Source of the DNA: Paenibacillus arenosi | GTDB lineage: Bacteria > Bacillota > Bacilli > Paenibacillales > Paenibacillaceae | Direction: 5' to 3' | NCBI RefSeq assembly: GCF_014841135.1 | Contig: NZ_JACYTN010000016.1 | Location: 48,247-112,246, forward strand | DNA: 64,000 nucleotides | Position numbers and translations under genes: made by a program | The notes under the pieces: generated by a model | Told to the model about the DNA's origin: nothing | The model's input: only the letters and a program-made list of their open reading frames with translations | The model's database searches: none | Shown here: positions 8,959 through 16,916 of the stretch, in pieces | Layout of the letters: every line of letters begins with the position of its first letter | Numbering within the stretch: the stretch's first letter is position 1

Positions 8959-9450
8959 ATGGGTTCTCTTAAATCTTTAGCAAATGAATTCAAAACATTC
9001 GCCATGCGCGGTAATGTCGTCGATCTAGCTGTCGGTGTTATTATTGGTGCTGCATTCGGTAAAATTGTAACATCCATTGTTAACGACATCATTATGCCGC
9101 CAATCGGTAAATTGCTCGGCGGAGTAAACTTTGTTGACCTATTCATTAACTTGGATCCAAACATCACAATGCCAGACGGCTCTCCAATTACGTCACTAGC
9201 ACAAGCAAAATCCGCAGGCGCTGCCGTTATTGCTTACGGACAATTCATTAACGTCGTTATCGATTTCTTGCTCGTTGCATTGGCAGTATTCGGTCTTGTA
9301 AAAGTGATCAACATGCTACACCGCAAAGAAGAAGTGGCGGCAGATCCAACTACGAAATCTTGCCCTTACTGTGTAACAGACATTCCTGTTAAAGCGACAC
9401 GCTGCCCAAGCTGTACATCTCAATTGGTAGAAGCGAACGCACAAGCTTAA
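8959..9450 (+). CDS. mscL: Large-conductance mechanosensitive channel MscL with C-terminal zinc ribbon
   Basis: A membrane-tension-gated emergency release valve against hypo-osmotic shock; forms a pentamer in the cytoplasmic membrane. Of its 163 residues, 1-120 are classic MscL: an N-terminal amphipathic helix ([20 protein letters not shown]), TM1, a periplasm-side loop and TM2 ([19 protein letters not shown]). In place of the usual helical tail, the C-terminus has CPYC and CPSC at Cys135, 138, 149 and 152, a zinc-ribbon pattern. The start follows AGGGG eight bases upstream. It is monocistronic with a strong terminator. The zinc ribbon is seen in sequence; its role (assembly, tail packing or metal/redox sensing) is unknown to me. 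Confidence 0.97.
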   Translation: MGSLKSLANEFKTFAMRGNVVDLAVGVIIGAAFGKIVTSIVNDIIMPPIGKLLGGVNFVDLFINLDPNITMPDGSPITSLAQAKSAGAAVIAYGQFINVVIDFLLVALAVFGLVKVINMLHRKEEVAADPTTKSCPYCVTDIPVKATRCPSCTSQLVEANAQA

Positions 9451-9481
9451 GTTTATGATTCATTAACATTTTAAAATAAAT

Positions 9482-9550
9482 AGGGGCTGCCTCCCATGTT
9501 ATGTCCAGTTTGACCTGAGCACATAACATGACGGAGACAGCCCTTTTTTT
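9482..9550 (+). terminator. Terminator of mscL
   Basis: A long interrupted hairpin (AGGGGCTG.CTCC.ATGTTATGT paired with ACATAACAT.GGAG.CAGCCCT) followed by seven T. It starts about 30 bases after the mscL stop. Confidence 0.85.
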
Positions 9551-9565
9551 ACAGAACAAGCGCAT

Positions 9566-9877
9566 CTACATCGGCCGATGCGGCTTGCCCATGAGATTTT
9601 GCACAATCATTTTCATATGCGGGTCAATCGAGAATTCTTCTTCCCCATTGTCCATTTTACGCACTTCAATCTTCTTCACTTCTGTTCCAGCTTCAACAGG
9701 AACATACACATAGTGCTCATTATCTTCCGCTGTCACCTGATAGCCCATCGAACGCAGCATATTTTCCACTTGAGAAATGGTCGGCTTCTCACCGGGATCT
9801 GCCATAATCAACCCTCGCAAATGAGAAGTATCTCCATCTCGCTCCAGAACATCAAAGTGAACTATAACTTCCACCAT
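9566..9877 (-). CDS. Conserved-looking hypothetical protein (103 aa)
   Basis: I do not recognise a named family. The product is a soluble 103-residue acidic protein starting MVEVIVHFDVLERDGDTSHL, with alternating hydrophobic beta-type segments and a two-helix middle (ISQVENMLRSMGYQV), a compact alpha/beta small-domain pattern. The gene is supported by a strong ribosome site (GAGGAGGAAGTACG). No signal peptide or metal motif is seen. It is convergent with mscL and possibly follows the TrmB-like gene at 10016, 138 bases upstream. Confidence 0.75.
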   Translation of the reverse strand: MVEVIVHFDVLERDGDTSHLRGLIMADPGEKPTISQVENMLRSMGYQVTAEDNEHYVYVPVEAGTEVKKIEVRKMDNGEEEFSIDPHMKMIVQNLMGKPHRPM

Positions 9878-10015
9878 CGTACTTCCTCCTCAACTGTCAT
9901 CCAGCCATTCTTTCTTACTACTTGTTTACGAATCAACGCAATTCATCGTTACATGTAAATGATGACATATTAGTGAACGATAACATTAATTAGGTAGTCT
10001 ATTTGCCATTTCACA

Positions 10016-10810
10016 CTACATTTCCTTGTTCAAATAGGGTTCCCATAAGCGTGAAAAGTATGGGCCAAAGTGCTGACGCTGCTCCTCAGTAAGCTGCTGT
10101 TCCAATTCAAACAAAATGATATCCTGAATGAAACGGCTAAGTACATACTCCGTCATAACCGGATGTTCCGTATATAACAGCTTCGCTTCTTCAGCGGCAC
10201 TTCTCATTCCAATACAGGCAATCTTACGATCAATAATCATCGTAAAGCGTCTGCCCGCAAGATGCTTGTCTACTTGCCCTTCACGAGAAGCAAGGAAGCC
10301 AGAGGCAGGCAGTTGCTCTTCATTGGAGCTAATGGACCACAGTACTTTCACACCACGATTCTCCGCCTGCTGCAGCGCATGCTGCACCAGCATTCCATCT
10401 CGGGAAGTCATCTCCACAATAATTTCTATTTCAGCTGCGGCGATGACTTGTCCAATTTTCTCTGCAACAACTTTATCGCCTTCTATGCTATAAAAAAAGG
10501 ATAGCTCCTGCTTAGGTGAAGGCATATGCTCCTCAACAAAACGCAGCGAAGCCTGCATTCTTTCCGCAATCGTCTTCGTAAGCTGTGCTGGCTCAATCGC
10601 AGCGTAGTGCGACGGTTCCCCTACTGCATGCAGCACGAAGCTCTGATCCACAAGACGCTGCAAAGCAGCATATACATTAGAGCGCGATATTCCCAGTTTT
10701 TTTGCTGCTTCATAGCCTGTCATTGATCCTTGTTCAGAGAGCAAAATTAACAATTTGGATTCCAACTCTGTAAATCCGACGTCACGCAGCTGCTGAATCA
10801 AGCTGTCCAT
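10016..10810 (-). CDS. TrmB-family transcriptional regulator
   Basis: A 264-residue DNA-binding regulator. Residues 1-75 form a TrmB-type winged helix (LRDVGFTELESKLLILLSEQ, then GYEAAKKLGISRSNVYAALQ as recognition unit). Residues about 110-240 resemble the ligand-binding TrmB/PLD-like sensor domain (EIIVEMTSRDGMLVQHALQQ, then TMIIDRKIACIGM). TrmB-like proteins control sugar transport or central metabolism in archaea and some Firmicutes, but the ligand cannot be told here. It is monocistronic or leads the 103-residue gene. The ATG at 10810 follows GGGGGAAACGAG. Confidence 0.85.
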   Translation of the reverse strand: MDSLIQQLRDVGFTELESKLLILLSEQGSMTGYEAAKKLGISRSNVYAALQRLVDQSFVLHAVGEPSHYAAIEPAQLTKTIAERMQASLRFVEEHMPSPKQELSFFYSIEGDKVVAEKIGQVIAAAEIEIIVEMTSRDGMLVQHALQQAENRGVKVLWSISSNEEQLPASGFLASREGQVDKHLAGRRFTMIIDRKIACIGMRSAAEEAKLLYTEHPVMTEYVLSRFIQDIILFELEQQLTEEQRQHFGPYFSRLWEPYLNKEM

Positions 10811-10867
10811 CTCGTTTCCCCCTTCAGCCCATGCTGCTGGTGTTCTTTAAACCTTTTCGCAAACGCC

Positions 10868-10907
10868 AAAATAGCCGGAGTAAGCTATAGAAGCTTCCCG
10901 GCTGTTC
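10868..10907 (-). terminator. Likely terminator of the double zinc-ribbon gene
   Basis: Minus strand: AACAGCCGG...CCGGCTATT hairpin with an inner AAGCTT pairing, followed by a short T-rich stretch (ATTTTGG). It is about 130 bases after the stop at 11041; the T tract is weak. Confidence 0.45.
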
Positions 10908-11040
10908 GACGTTATCAATATAATCGTATCAACCCTATCAGATGCTGTCTTAACATATTGTACCACGACCAATACGGGTCATAGTTACATACAAATTATG
11001 GAACTGATACTTAGCTAATTTACAACTCACTTAGCTTTCC

Positions 11041-11853
11041 TTAAATAAAGGGTGCTCCACAACGTTCACACCATTTTGCTTCTGAGGGAGCTGACGCTGC
11101 ACATTTAGAACAAGTTCGACTATTAGAATCATGCTCTACCGACTGCTGGCGAATGTAACGCTCACTTCCGCGAATATTCACCTGTGGGGTAGGCTTTTTG
11201 ATTTCCATCATATCCGCATCATCCTCATCCTCTTGACCATATTGGTCGTACGGACTATATGGATGGATAGGTGCTGAACTGTCTTTGGTTGATTTCGCAT
11301 ATCGTGATAGCGGCTCTTCATGACCACCATGATCATCAAGCTCATCTGTATGATTAATTGTTGTTGAAGTTGGCGTCTGATGAAGGGTAATATACGTTTT
11401 CTCCTTATCTTCAACCTTTGGATCAGCCTCATCCTCTAACTTGTACGGCTGCATCTCGCTGGAGCCACTAAGCTCACTCTCTATTTCACGAACAGGAGGA
11501 TCTGGCAGTCTATCTCCACATGATGCGCAGAACTTAGAGGACCACGGTGCAATCTCACCACAAGAACAACGCTTTTCATTGCGAAGCGCACAGCGTTTCC
11601 ATTCGAGCTGTTCCATTTCTTCTTCCAACATCACATTCGCTTGGGCCAGTTCATCCATTTCCATGCCCAGTGAAGCATAATCTTTGTTCTTATAAGCTTC
11701 AAAAGCCAAACGGCCTATTTCATACGTATTATGTTCCCACTCTTTACGAAGCGCATCAATTTGAGTCTGGACTCGATTCAATTCCAATACATTCTGAGCT
11801 TTCTCAGAAGCTTTGGATGCGCCTTCTTTCACTTTTTGCAGAAAACGGTTCAT
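11041..11853 (-). CDS. Double zinc-ribbon protein with coiled-coil N-terminus
   Basis: A 270-residue soluble protein of unknown role. Residues 1-90 are a charged, heptad-like helix (MNRFLQKVKEGASKASEKAQ, then ELNRVQTQIDALRKEW). Two CxxC pairs follow (CSCG and CASCG), then a long acidic, low-complexity, probably disordered linker. The C-terminus has another zinc ribbon (CSKC and CERCG). Such layouts occur in membrane-associated or scaffold-like proteins of Bacilli with no firm function. The ATG at 11853 is preferred over 11880, as AGAGGGGAAG is eight bases upstream of it. It is divergent from the helicase gene at 12078. Confidence 0.8.
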   Translation of the reverse strand: MNRFLQKVKEGASKASEKAQNVLELNRVQTQIDALRKEWEHNTYEIGRLAFEAYKNKDYASLGMEMDELAQANVMLEEEMEQLEWKRCALRNEKRCSCGEIAPWSSKFCASCGDRLPDPPVREIESELSGSSEMQPYKLEDEADPKVEDKEKTYITLHQTPTSTTINHTDELDDHGGHEEPLSRYAKSTKDSSAPIHPYSPYDQYGQEDEDDADMMEIKKPTPQVNIRGSERYIRQQSVEHDSNSRTCSKCAASAPSEAKWCERCGAPFI

Positions 11854-12077
11854 CCCGGCTTCCCCTCTCTTCTTCCACATTAAATAATCACCCTTATTAA
11901 CCTATACACGCTCCATGTGATAACGAAACGCGGAGTTCACAGGACAAAATACCTGGCAGCTCTAAGGACAACGTATGCGCTTGGCAATACATGTATTCGG
12001 CAATGTTGACCTTGACCGTTATAATAGATGGGCACAGCAACTCATGAACGGATACCGGACCGAGAAAGGAGCACCCA

Positions 12078-14345
12078 ATGCCAACACAACTAACGAAGCC
12101 TGCGGCTGCGAACATTCGCTGGCAGTCGCATCCTTATGGAATATCCGCTCAAGCTACATGCCCAACGGCTGAATCCGCGCAACCCACATTCTACATGAAT
12201 GAAGAGCGCACTGCTACCAACGTACCACACTCCACACCTGTCGAAAAGGGTCTCAAGCCACAAGTTAGTACCAGCGACCCTTCATCAGACAGTTGGTTCT
12301 TCGCCGCTCTTCGTGAATGCGGCCTAGATTTGCATAAAGCTCAATGCGAAGCCGTACGCCATCAGCATGGCCCTCTACTGTGCCTAGCAGGGGCTGGATC
12401 AGGTAAGACGTCCGTACTAACAGCCAGAGCCGCCTATATGATCGCCGTCCATGAAGTGCCACCTGAAGCATTATGGCTTGTTACGTTTACAAATAAAGCG
12501 GCAGCTGAAATGCGTTCAAGATTAGCTCGGCTGCCAGGGCTTACGCCCGCTATAGCAAAGCGTGTACAGGCGCGTACATTTCACTCCTTCGCTTTGACGC
12601 TGCTAAAGGCATATGCACCGCCATTTACGCTGCTGACAGAAGAACGCGCACGCCACGGCTGGATGAGCCGTGTACTGCGAGAAATCGGGCTCCGCGATGC
12701 TGTCGAGGCAGAGACGGTACTAGCCGCCTTATCTGCCTTGAAGTCACGTGGAGAATCTCCTAGCGATTGGCGCCCTGCTGATGAGGGCGAACGGAACTTG
12801 CAGCGTGCGATGATCCGATATGAGGAGCAGAAGCAAGCACGCGATATAAAGGATTTCGACGATCTAATTGTCGATATCGTGAAATTGTTGGAATCTGACG
12901 CTGAGCTTACTGAGAAGCTAAGAAGACGATTCCGCTATGTAATGGCGGATGAATTTCAAGATACGACGCCTATGCAATTAAGAATGCTTCGCCATATTGC
13001 AGACGGAAGCAGCAATCTAGCCGTATTCGGTGACGATGATCAGACCATCTATACGTTTAATGGCGCAAACCATGAACATATTACTCAATTTCATCGTCTA
13101 TATCCGGACGTCACACAAATTACGCTTGATTACAACTTCCGCTCTACTCCACCGATTGTAGGACTTGGAAATGCGATTATCCGGTGCAATAAAGAGCGGC
13201 TGGCGAAAACGATGCGTGCTGCTGCTAAAAAAAGGGCAGAAGCATCCATCCCTATACAAGAGGCGAAACCGCAGTACAATCGCCCAGCTACGACAGATGA
13301 GGAAGCAGAAACAGCGATTGCAAGCATCCGCAAGCTGACGGCTAGCGGACAATATAAGCTTAGCGATATCGCAATCCTATATCGAAGTGCTCATGCGAGT
13401 CGAGCAATCGTTGAATATATGACGATTCAAAATGTTCCATTCCGTCAATTCGGTGCAGAACCGCTCTTCTATGAGCATTTGTCCGTAAAGACGCTGATTG
13501 ATCATATGCGCTTAGCCCTTCATCCACGTGATCCAGATGCATTGGCGAGCGCGGTTGCGGCCTTATATGTACCTAAGGAAGCTGGCATGACCTACATCAG
13601 GCAAGCAGAAAAAACATCTGCTAAAAAATATCCACTCGTTCATTTAGCAACCTGTCCGGGATTAGCACCTTTTCAGCAGGAGGCGATCAAGCCGAGAATC
13701 CGTTATTTGAAAAAGGTAGCGCAAATGAAGCCCAATCATGCGGTGCGTGATATACGGCGCGAATTCTATGACAAATGGCTGACGGCGATGGCTGGAGAAC
13801 GAGCTACAGCTTATCAAGAAGGAACCGTCGATATGCTGGAGGAGTTGGAAACGTCGGCACAGCGCTTTGCCACCATCGAGCAGTTTCTTAAGCATATTGA
13901 TGATTTAGCAGCGAAGTACGCAGCGGCATCAACGAATACTGAAGATCGATCACGTTCTCGCCAAGCTCAATCTCGCCAGACTATTCAAGCGACTCAGCAA
14001 GAGACTGAGCCAGATGCAGTGACTTTAATGACCATTCACAGGGCCAAAGGATTGGAATTCCCCTGCGTTTTTGTTATCGGGGCTTCAGAGGGTGTACTGC
14101 CGCATCGAACAGCACTGCGCCAAAACCCACCTGCCGAGCGGGAAGCCGCGTATCGCTCCAAATCTAAAGACCGTGATGAGGTCAATATGGCGCTTGTCGA
14201 AGAGGAACGCCGTTTGATGTATGTCGCGGTTAGCCGTGCTAAGGAACAATTGTATATTAGCTCCCCTGCACAGATTCACGGCAAGCAGGCTGATGTTAGC
14301 CGCTTCATTACAGAAGCATGGTCTAGTTCTCGATTTACGAAGTAG
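12078..14345 (+). CDS. yjcD: UvrD/PcrA-type superfamily 1 DNA helicase (YjcD-like)
   Basis: An ATP-dependent 3'-5' DNA helicase probably acting in repair or recombination. The 755 residues carry the SF1A motifs in order: Walker A AGAGSGKT (104-111), VTFTNKAAAEM (Ia), DEFQD (II), GDDDQTIYTFNGA (III), DYNFRS (IV), TIHRAKGLEF (V) and VAVSRAKEQL (VI). Residues 1-75 are a non-conserved, Thr/Pro-rich N-terminal extension absent from PcrA. Length and layout match B. subtilis YjcD (about 760 residues), hence the symbol, which is tentative. The ATG at 12078 has AAAGGAG six bases upstream. Followed at 120 bases by the alarmone synthetase gene. Confidence 0.92.
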   Translation: MPTQLTKPAAANIRWQSHPYGISAQATCPTAESAQPTFYMNEERTATNVPHSTPVEKGLKPQVSTSDPSSDSWFFAALRECGLDLHKAQCEAVRHQHGPLLCLAGAGSGKTSVLTARAAYMIAVHEVPPEALWLVTFTNKAAAEMRSRLARLPGLTPAIAKRVQARTFHSFALTLLKAYAPPFTLLTEERARHGWMSRVLREIGLRDAVEAETVLAALSALKSRGESPSDWRPADEGERNLQRAMIRYEEQKQARDIKDFDDLIVDIVKLLESDAELTEKLRRRFRYVMADEFQDTTPMQLRMLRHIADGSSNLAVFGDDDQTIYTFNGANHEHITQFHRLYPDVTQITLDYNFRSTPPIVGLGNAIIRCNKERLAKTMRAAAKKRAEASIPIQEAKPQYNRPATTDEEAETAIASIRKLTASGQYKLSDIAILYRSAHASRAIVEYMTIQNVPFRQFGAEPLFYEHLSVKTLIDHMRLALHPRDPDALASAVAALYVPKEAGMTYIRQAEKTSAKKYPLVHLATCPGLAPFQQEAIKPRIRYLKKVAQMKPNHAVRDIRREFYDKWLTAMAGERATAYQEGTVDMLEELETSAQRFATIEQFLKHIDDLAAKYAAASTNTEDRSRSRQAQSRQTIQATQQETEPDAVTLMTIHRAKGLEFPCVFVIGASEGVLPHRTALRQNPPAEREAAYRSKSKDRDEVNMALVEEERRLMYVAVSRAKEQLYISSPAQIHGKQADVSRFITEAWSSSRFTK

Positions 14346-14469
14346 CAGACAGCTGACATGTTGCTTTGAAATTTTGCCCTCCTTTCCAGTATGATAGAGC
14401 TTAGGACGCAGTCAGGCGGGTAATAAATACGCGCGAACAACGACGATTGCAAGTAAAGGAGCAATGGAT

Positions 14470-15219
14470 ATGTCCGAATCTGATGTAATGTTAAAACAAT
14501 ACGAACAAGTGAACCAGCTCCCCACTCTTTATCAACTGGCATTGGAAGAGCTGGAGACAAAAATAAAGGTCATTCAAGCAGAGTGGAAAATACGAAACGG
14601 CTACAGCCCAATTGAGCATATTAAGACACGACTGAAGGAACCAAACAGTATTTTCAACAAAATACAGCGTAAAGGGTTCCCTCCTACATTGGATACGATT
14701 GTGAACAACATTTATGATGTTGCTGGCATGCGCATCGTGTGTGCTTTTGTGAAGGATATTTACTTCATTCTCGATCATCTCAAAGTCCGTGATGACATTC
14801 GTGTGGTTGAAATTAAAGATTACATTGAGAAGCCTAAGGCAAACGGCTATCAAAGTGTACATGTTATCGTTCAAGTACCCTTAGTGCTGTTTGACGATGT
14901 CCGTTGGGTGTATGTAGAAATTCAACTCCGCACGCTTGCAATGGATTTCTGGGCAAGCATGGAACACATTATTTTCTATAAGTTCAATAAGCATGTTCCA
15001 CCGCATGTTGTGGATGAACTTGCGGAAGCAGCTCGTGCTGTAGATGAACTGGATCGCAAAATGCTCGATCTGCGCAAAGAAATCCTCTCCTATAATGACG
15101 AGGAATGGGCGCAAGGAATGGCGAGCATGTCTTTGCAGCAGACGTACAGCAGTAAGCTTACCCTTGGCAATTTGGAACAGATGCTCAAGCAGACAGCCGA
15201 GTCTGATCCAAGATCATAA
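14470..15219 (+). CDS. ywaC: Small alarmone synthetase, RelP/YwaC-like ((p)ppGpp synthase)
   Basis: Transfers pyrophosphate from ATP to GDP or GTP to give (p)ppGpp; a single-domain synthetase without hydrolase or regulatory domains. The 249 residues match the YwaC/RelP type rather than YjbM/RelQ: IEHIKTRLKEPNSI, DVAGMRIVCAFVKDIY, KDYIEKPKANGYQS and VEIQLRTLAMDFWASMEH with the catalytic Glu and the Arg/His of the nucleotide site. The C-terminus has an extra helix (about 40 residues) past the usual length of 210. The ATG at 14470 is chosen over 14464, since AGGAG is eight bases from it and two from the other. In B. subtilis ywaC responds to cell-wall stress through ECF sigma factors; I saw no clear ECF site here. 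Confidence 0.92.
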   Translation: MSESDVMLKQYEQVNQLPTLYQLALEELETKIKVIQAEWKIRNGYSPIEHIKTRLKEPNSIFNKIQRKGFPPTLDTIVNNIYDVAGMRIVCAFVKDIYFILDHLKVRDDIRVVEIKDYIEKPKANGYQSVHVIVQVPLVLFDDVRWVYVEIQLRTLAMDFWASMEHIIFYKFNKHVPPHVVDELAEAARAVDELDRKMLDLRKEILSYNDEEWAQGMASMSLQQTYSSKLTLGNLEQMLKQTAESDPRS

Positions 15220-15350
15220 TTACGCTCGATGACTCGATTCAACTTTCAATGACATGATGAATAATGAGCGCCATATCAACACATATTAGTACTGTGCTGG
15301 ACGAAGTCTTTACGACACTTCCGAAATGGATCGTCTGGCGACCACCTACA

Positions 15351-15480
15351 TGCCCTTGTTGTACATGCTAAACAAGCCAACTTCTTCAAAAACAAGGGCA
15401 GAGCCTCTCACCGTATCTCATTAGATACATGATGGAGGTCTCGTACAAGGCGATACCCTGATTGGGGTATCGCCTTTTCA
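15351..15480 (+). ncRNA. Candidate structured RNA between ywaC and the VanY-type gene
   Basis: Three consecutive hairpins: TGCCCTTGTT/AACAAGGGCA (perfect, 15351-15360 and 15391-15400), a second from GAGCCTC to GAGGTCTC with an inner GTATCT/AGATAC, then the terminator 15447-15480. No downstream gene is on this strand, so it is not a leader. It could be a small RNA or a structured 3' UTR of ywaC. No known family is recognised. Confidence 0.3.
15447..15480 (+). terminator. Terminator of the ywaC transcription unit
   Basis: AAGGCGATACCC, five-base loop, GGGTATCGCCTT then TTCATTTT. A strong 12-base stem. Confidence 0.85.
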
Positions 15481-15531
15481 TTTTCACAACATACCCCACA
15501 CGCCTCATTGCTACTATCTAACAATAGCCAT

Positions 15532-15585
15532 CGAAAAAGGCCATCCACAGCTCGTCCTAACACGGCTCATGGATGACCTCTTTTT
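15532..15585 (-). terminator. Terminator of the VanY-type carboxypeptidase gene
   Basis: Minus strand: AGGTCATCCA and TGGATGGCCT (one G-T pair) with a 22-base loop, then five T. The other strand also ends in five T, so it may work in both directions. Confidence 0.75.
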
Positions 15586-15643
15586 GATACTTACTAACAT
15601 ATCTTATCATCAATATATAATCTCAATAAATGCGATATGCTGC

Positions 15644-16483
15644 CTATTGTAGAAACTGCTCCAACGTTGTTCCTTGTTCAAAAATGGCTTGTGCTGCCTC
15701 TTTCCCGACATAACGGATATGCCATGGTTCGTACATGTAACCTGTAATTGCTTCCCCGTCCTTCGTATATCGGATAATGAAACCAAATTCGTGGGCATGT
15801 TCCGCCAACCATTGACCTTCTGTCGTATCCCCAAAAGATTGTTCTAACTCATTATTCGCACTTGGGCTGGATACGTCCATCGTTAAGCCTGTCTGATGCT
15901 CACTTGTCCCCGGCTTGGCACTTACACGATTGGCATATTCTTCACCCTTGGTATTTACATGGTTATTGTATACCGAAGTTTGACGCTTGTAAGAGCGGTA
16001 GCCGGATACGGCATTCAGCTCGATTCCCTCCGACTCTGCTTGCTGGAACAACTGCTCCAACGCTGTCGCCGCATCTTGGCGCAGCTGACGTTTCTCATGT
16101 GGTCCATCGAAAGAGAACTTCACTTGAGGCTCCACTAAGTCTGGTGGTATATATCCATCGGGAAGGAATCGTTCCTTATTCACGACTACATAGATCGAGT
16201 TTTCATTCGTCACGACTGTTCTACCATCTTGCTCCTTAGCCGTAGAACTTAACGCGTGAGACTGCTGAATCGCTTGTATCGCATCTCCCGTCTCGTTGCT
16301 TTCCACCCCGGCGCTGTCGCTGCCACCATCTCCTGCAAGGGCAGGGTCTAGTTGTCCTGTCTGTGCCCCACCTTGAGTCTCCTCAGGCTTAGTCTGTGGC
16401 TTCTCAGAGGAACATCCACTCAGCAGCATCGCACCACTAAGTGCACTGACAAGGCATAGAATTGCCCATCGACGCTGTTTCAT
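15644..16483 (-). CDS. D-alanyl-D-alanine carboxypeptidase lipoprotein, VanY/LdcB family (M15B)
   Basis: A zinc carboxypeptidase trimming the stem peptide of peptidoglycan outside the membrane. The 279 residues begin with a lipoprotein signal (lipobox LLSGCSS), then an acidic, Gln/Gly/Ser-rich spacer of about 60 residues. The peptidase domain carries SGYRSYKRQ, the zinc motif SEHQTGLTMDVSS (His and Asp ligands), HAHEFGFIIRY and EPWHIRYVG with the third ligand. This motif order is that of VanY/LdcB-like M15B enzymes. D,D- versus L,D-specificity cannot be told from the sequence. It is monocistronic, with its own terminator and a long upstream spacer. Confidence 0.92.
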   Translation of the reverse strand: MKQRRWAILCLVSALSGAMLLSGCSSEKPQTKPEETQGGAQTGQLDPALAGDGGSDSAGVESNETGDAIQAIQQSHALSSTAKEQDGRTVVTNENSIYVVVNKERFLPDGYIPPDLVEPQVKFSFDGPHEKRQLRQDAATALEQLFQQAESEGIELNAVSGYRSYKRQTSVYNNHVNTKGEEYANRVSAKPGTSEHQTGLTMDVSSPSANNELEQSFGDTTEGQWLAEHAHEFGFIIRYTKDGEAITGYMYEPWHIRYVGKEAAQAIFEQGTTLEQFLQ

Positions 16484-16828
16484 CTTGTATCAAACCTTTC
16501 CTATCATTTTCAATCTTACATACTTACATACAGGCATACAGGAACTCTATCATCATGTCAGCTAGACAGAATCATGCTTATTGCCATAACAAACATGCTC
16601 TTACTAACGAACCTCGTCAAAAGAGCTGATTATAAAAGATTGTTTTGAGTTGGCAACGTACGCCTTCTACCTTATTAACCTTACTGAAGCGAATGATATC
16701 AAATCTAGTGCAAACGAAATGTAGAACTCTATTATAACGAATAGAAAGAAAGAGTTCACCTCTCATAAAATCTGATTATGCAGTAGTACCGTATCATCGA
16801 AGTTTTCTCCAATTGAATACATAATAAG
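16484..16828. other. Intergenic region upstream of the VanY-type gene
   Basis: About 345 AT-rich bases before the pepF terminator. I see no gene in it and no clear promoter match; it presumably holds the promoter of the minus-strand gene at 15644-16483. Confidence 0.45.
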
Positions 16829-16864
16829 AAAGGGCAGCCTCGTTATAAATAACGAAGCTGCCCT
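16829..16864 (-). terminator. Terminator of pepF
   Basis: Minus strand: AGGGCAGC.TCGTTAT paired with ATAACGA.GCTGCCCT and a two-base loop, then TTCTTATT. Strong stem; it ends about 50 bases after the pepF stop. Confidence 0.8.
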
Positions 16865-16916
16865 CCACACGCTGACATACTGCTATAAAATAAAATGGAT
16901 TTAGAAATTATAATTG

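Noticed and set aside
12265..12471. Other open frames on the opposite strand of the helicase, chemoreceptor and nrd genes
   Set aside because: Shadows of strongly conserved coding frames; no ribosome sites or domain features.
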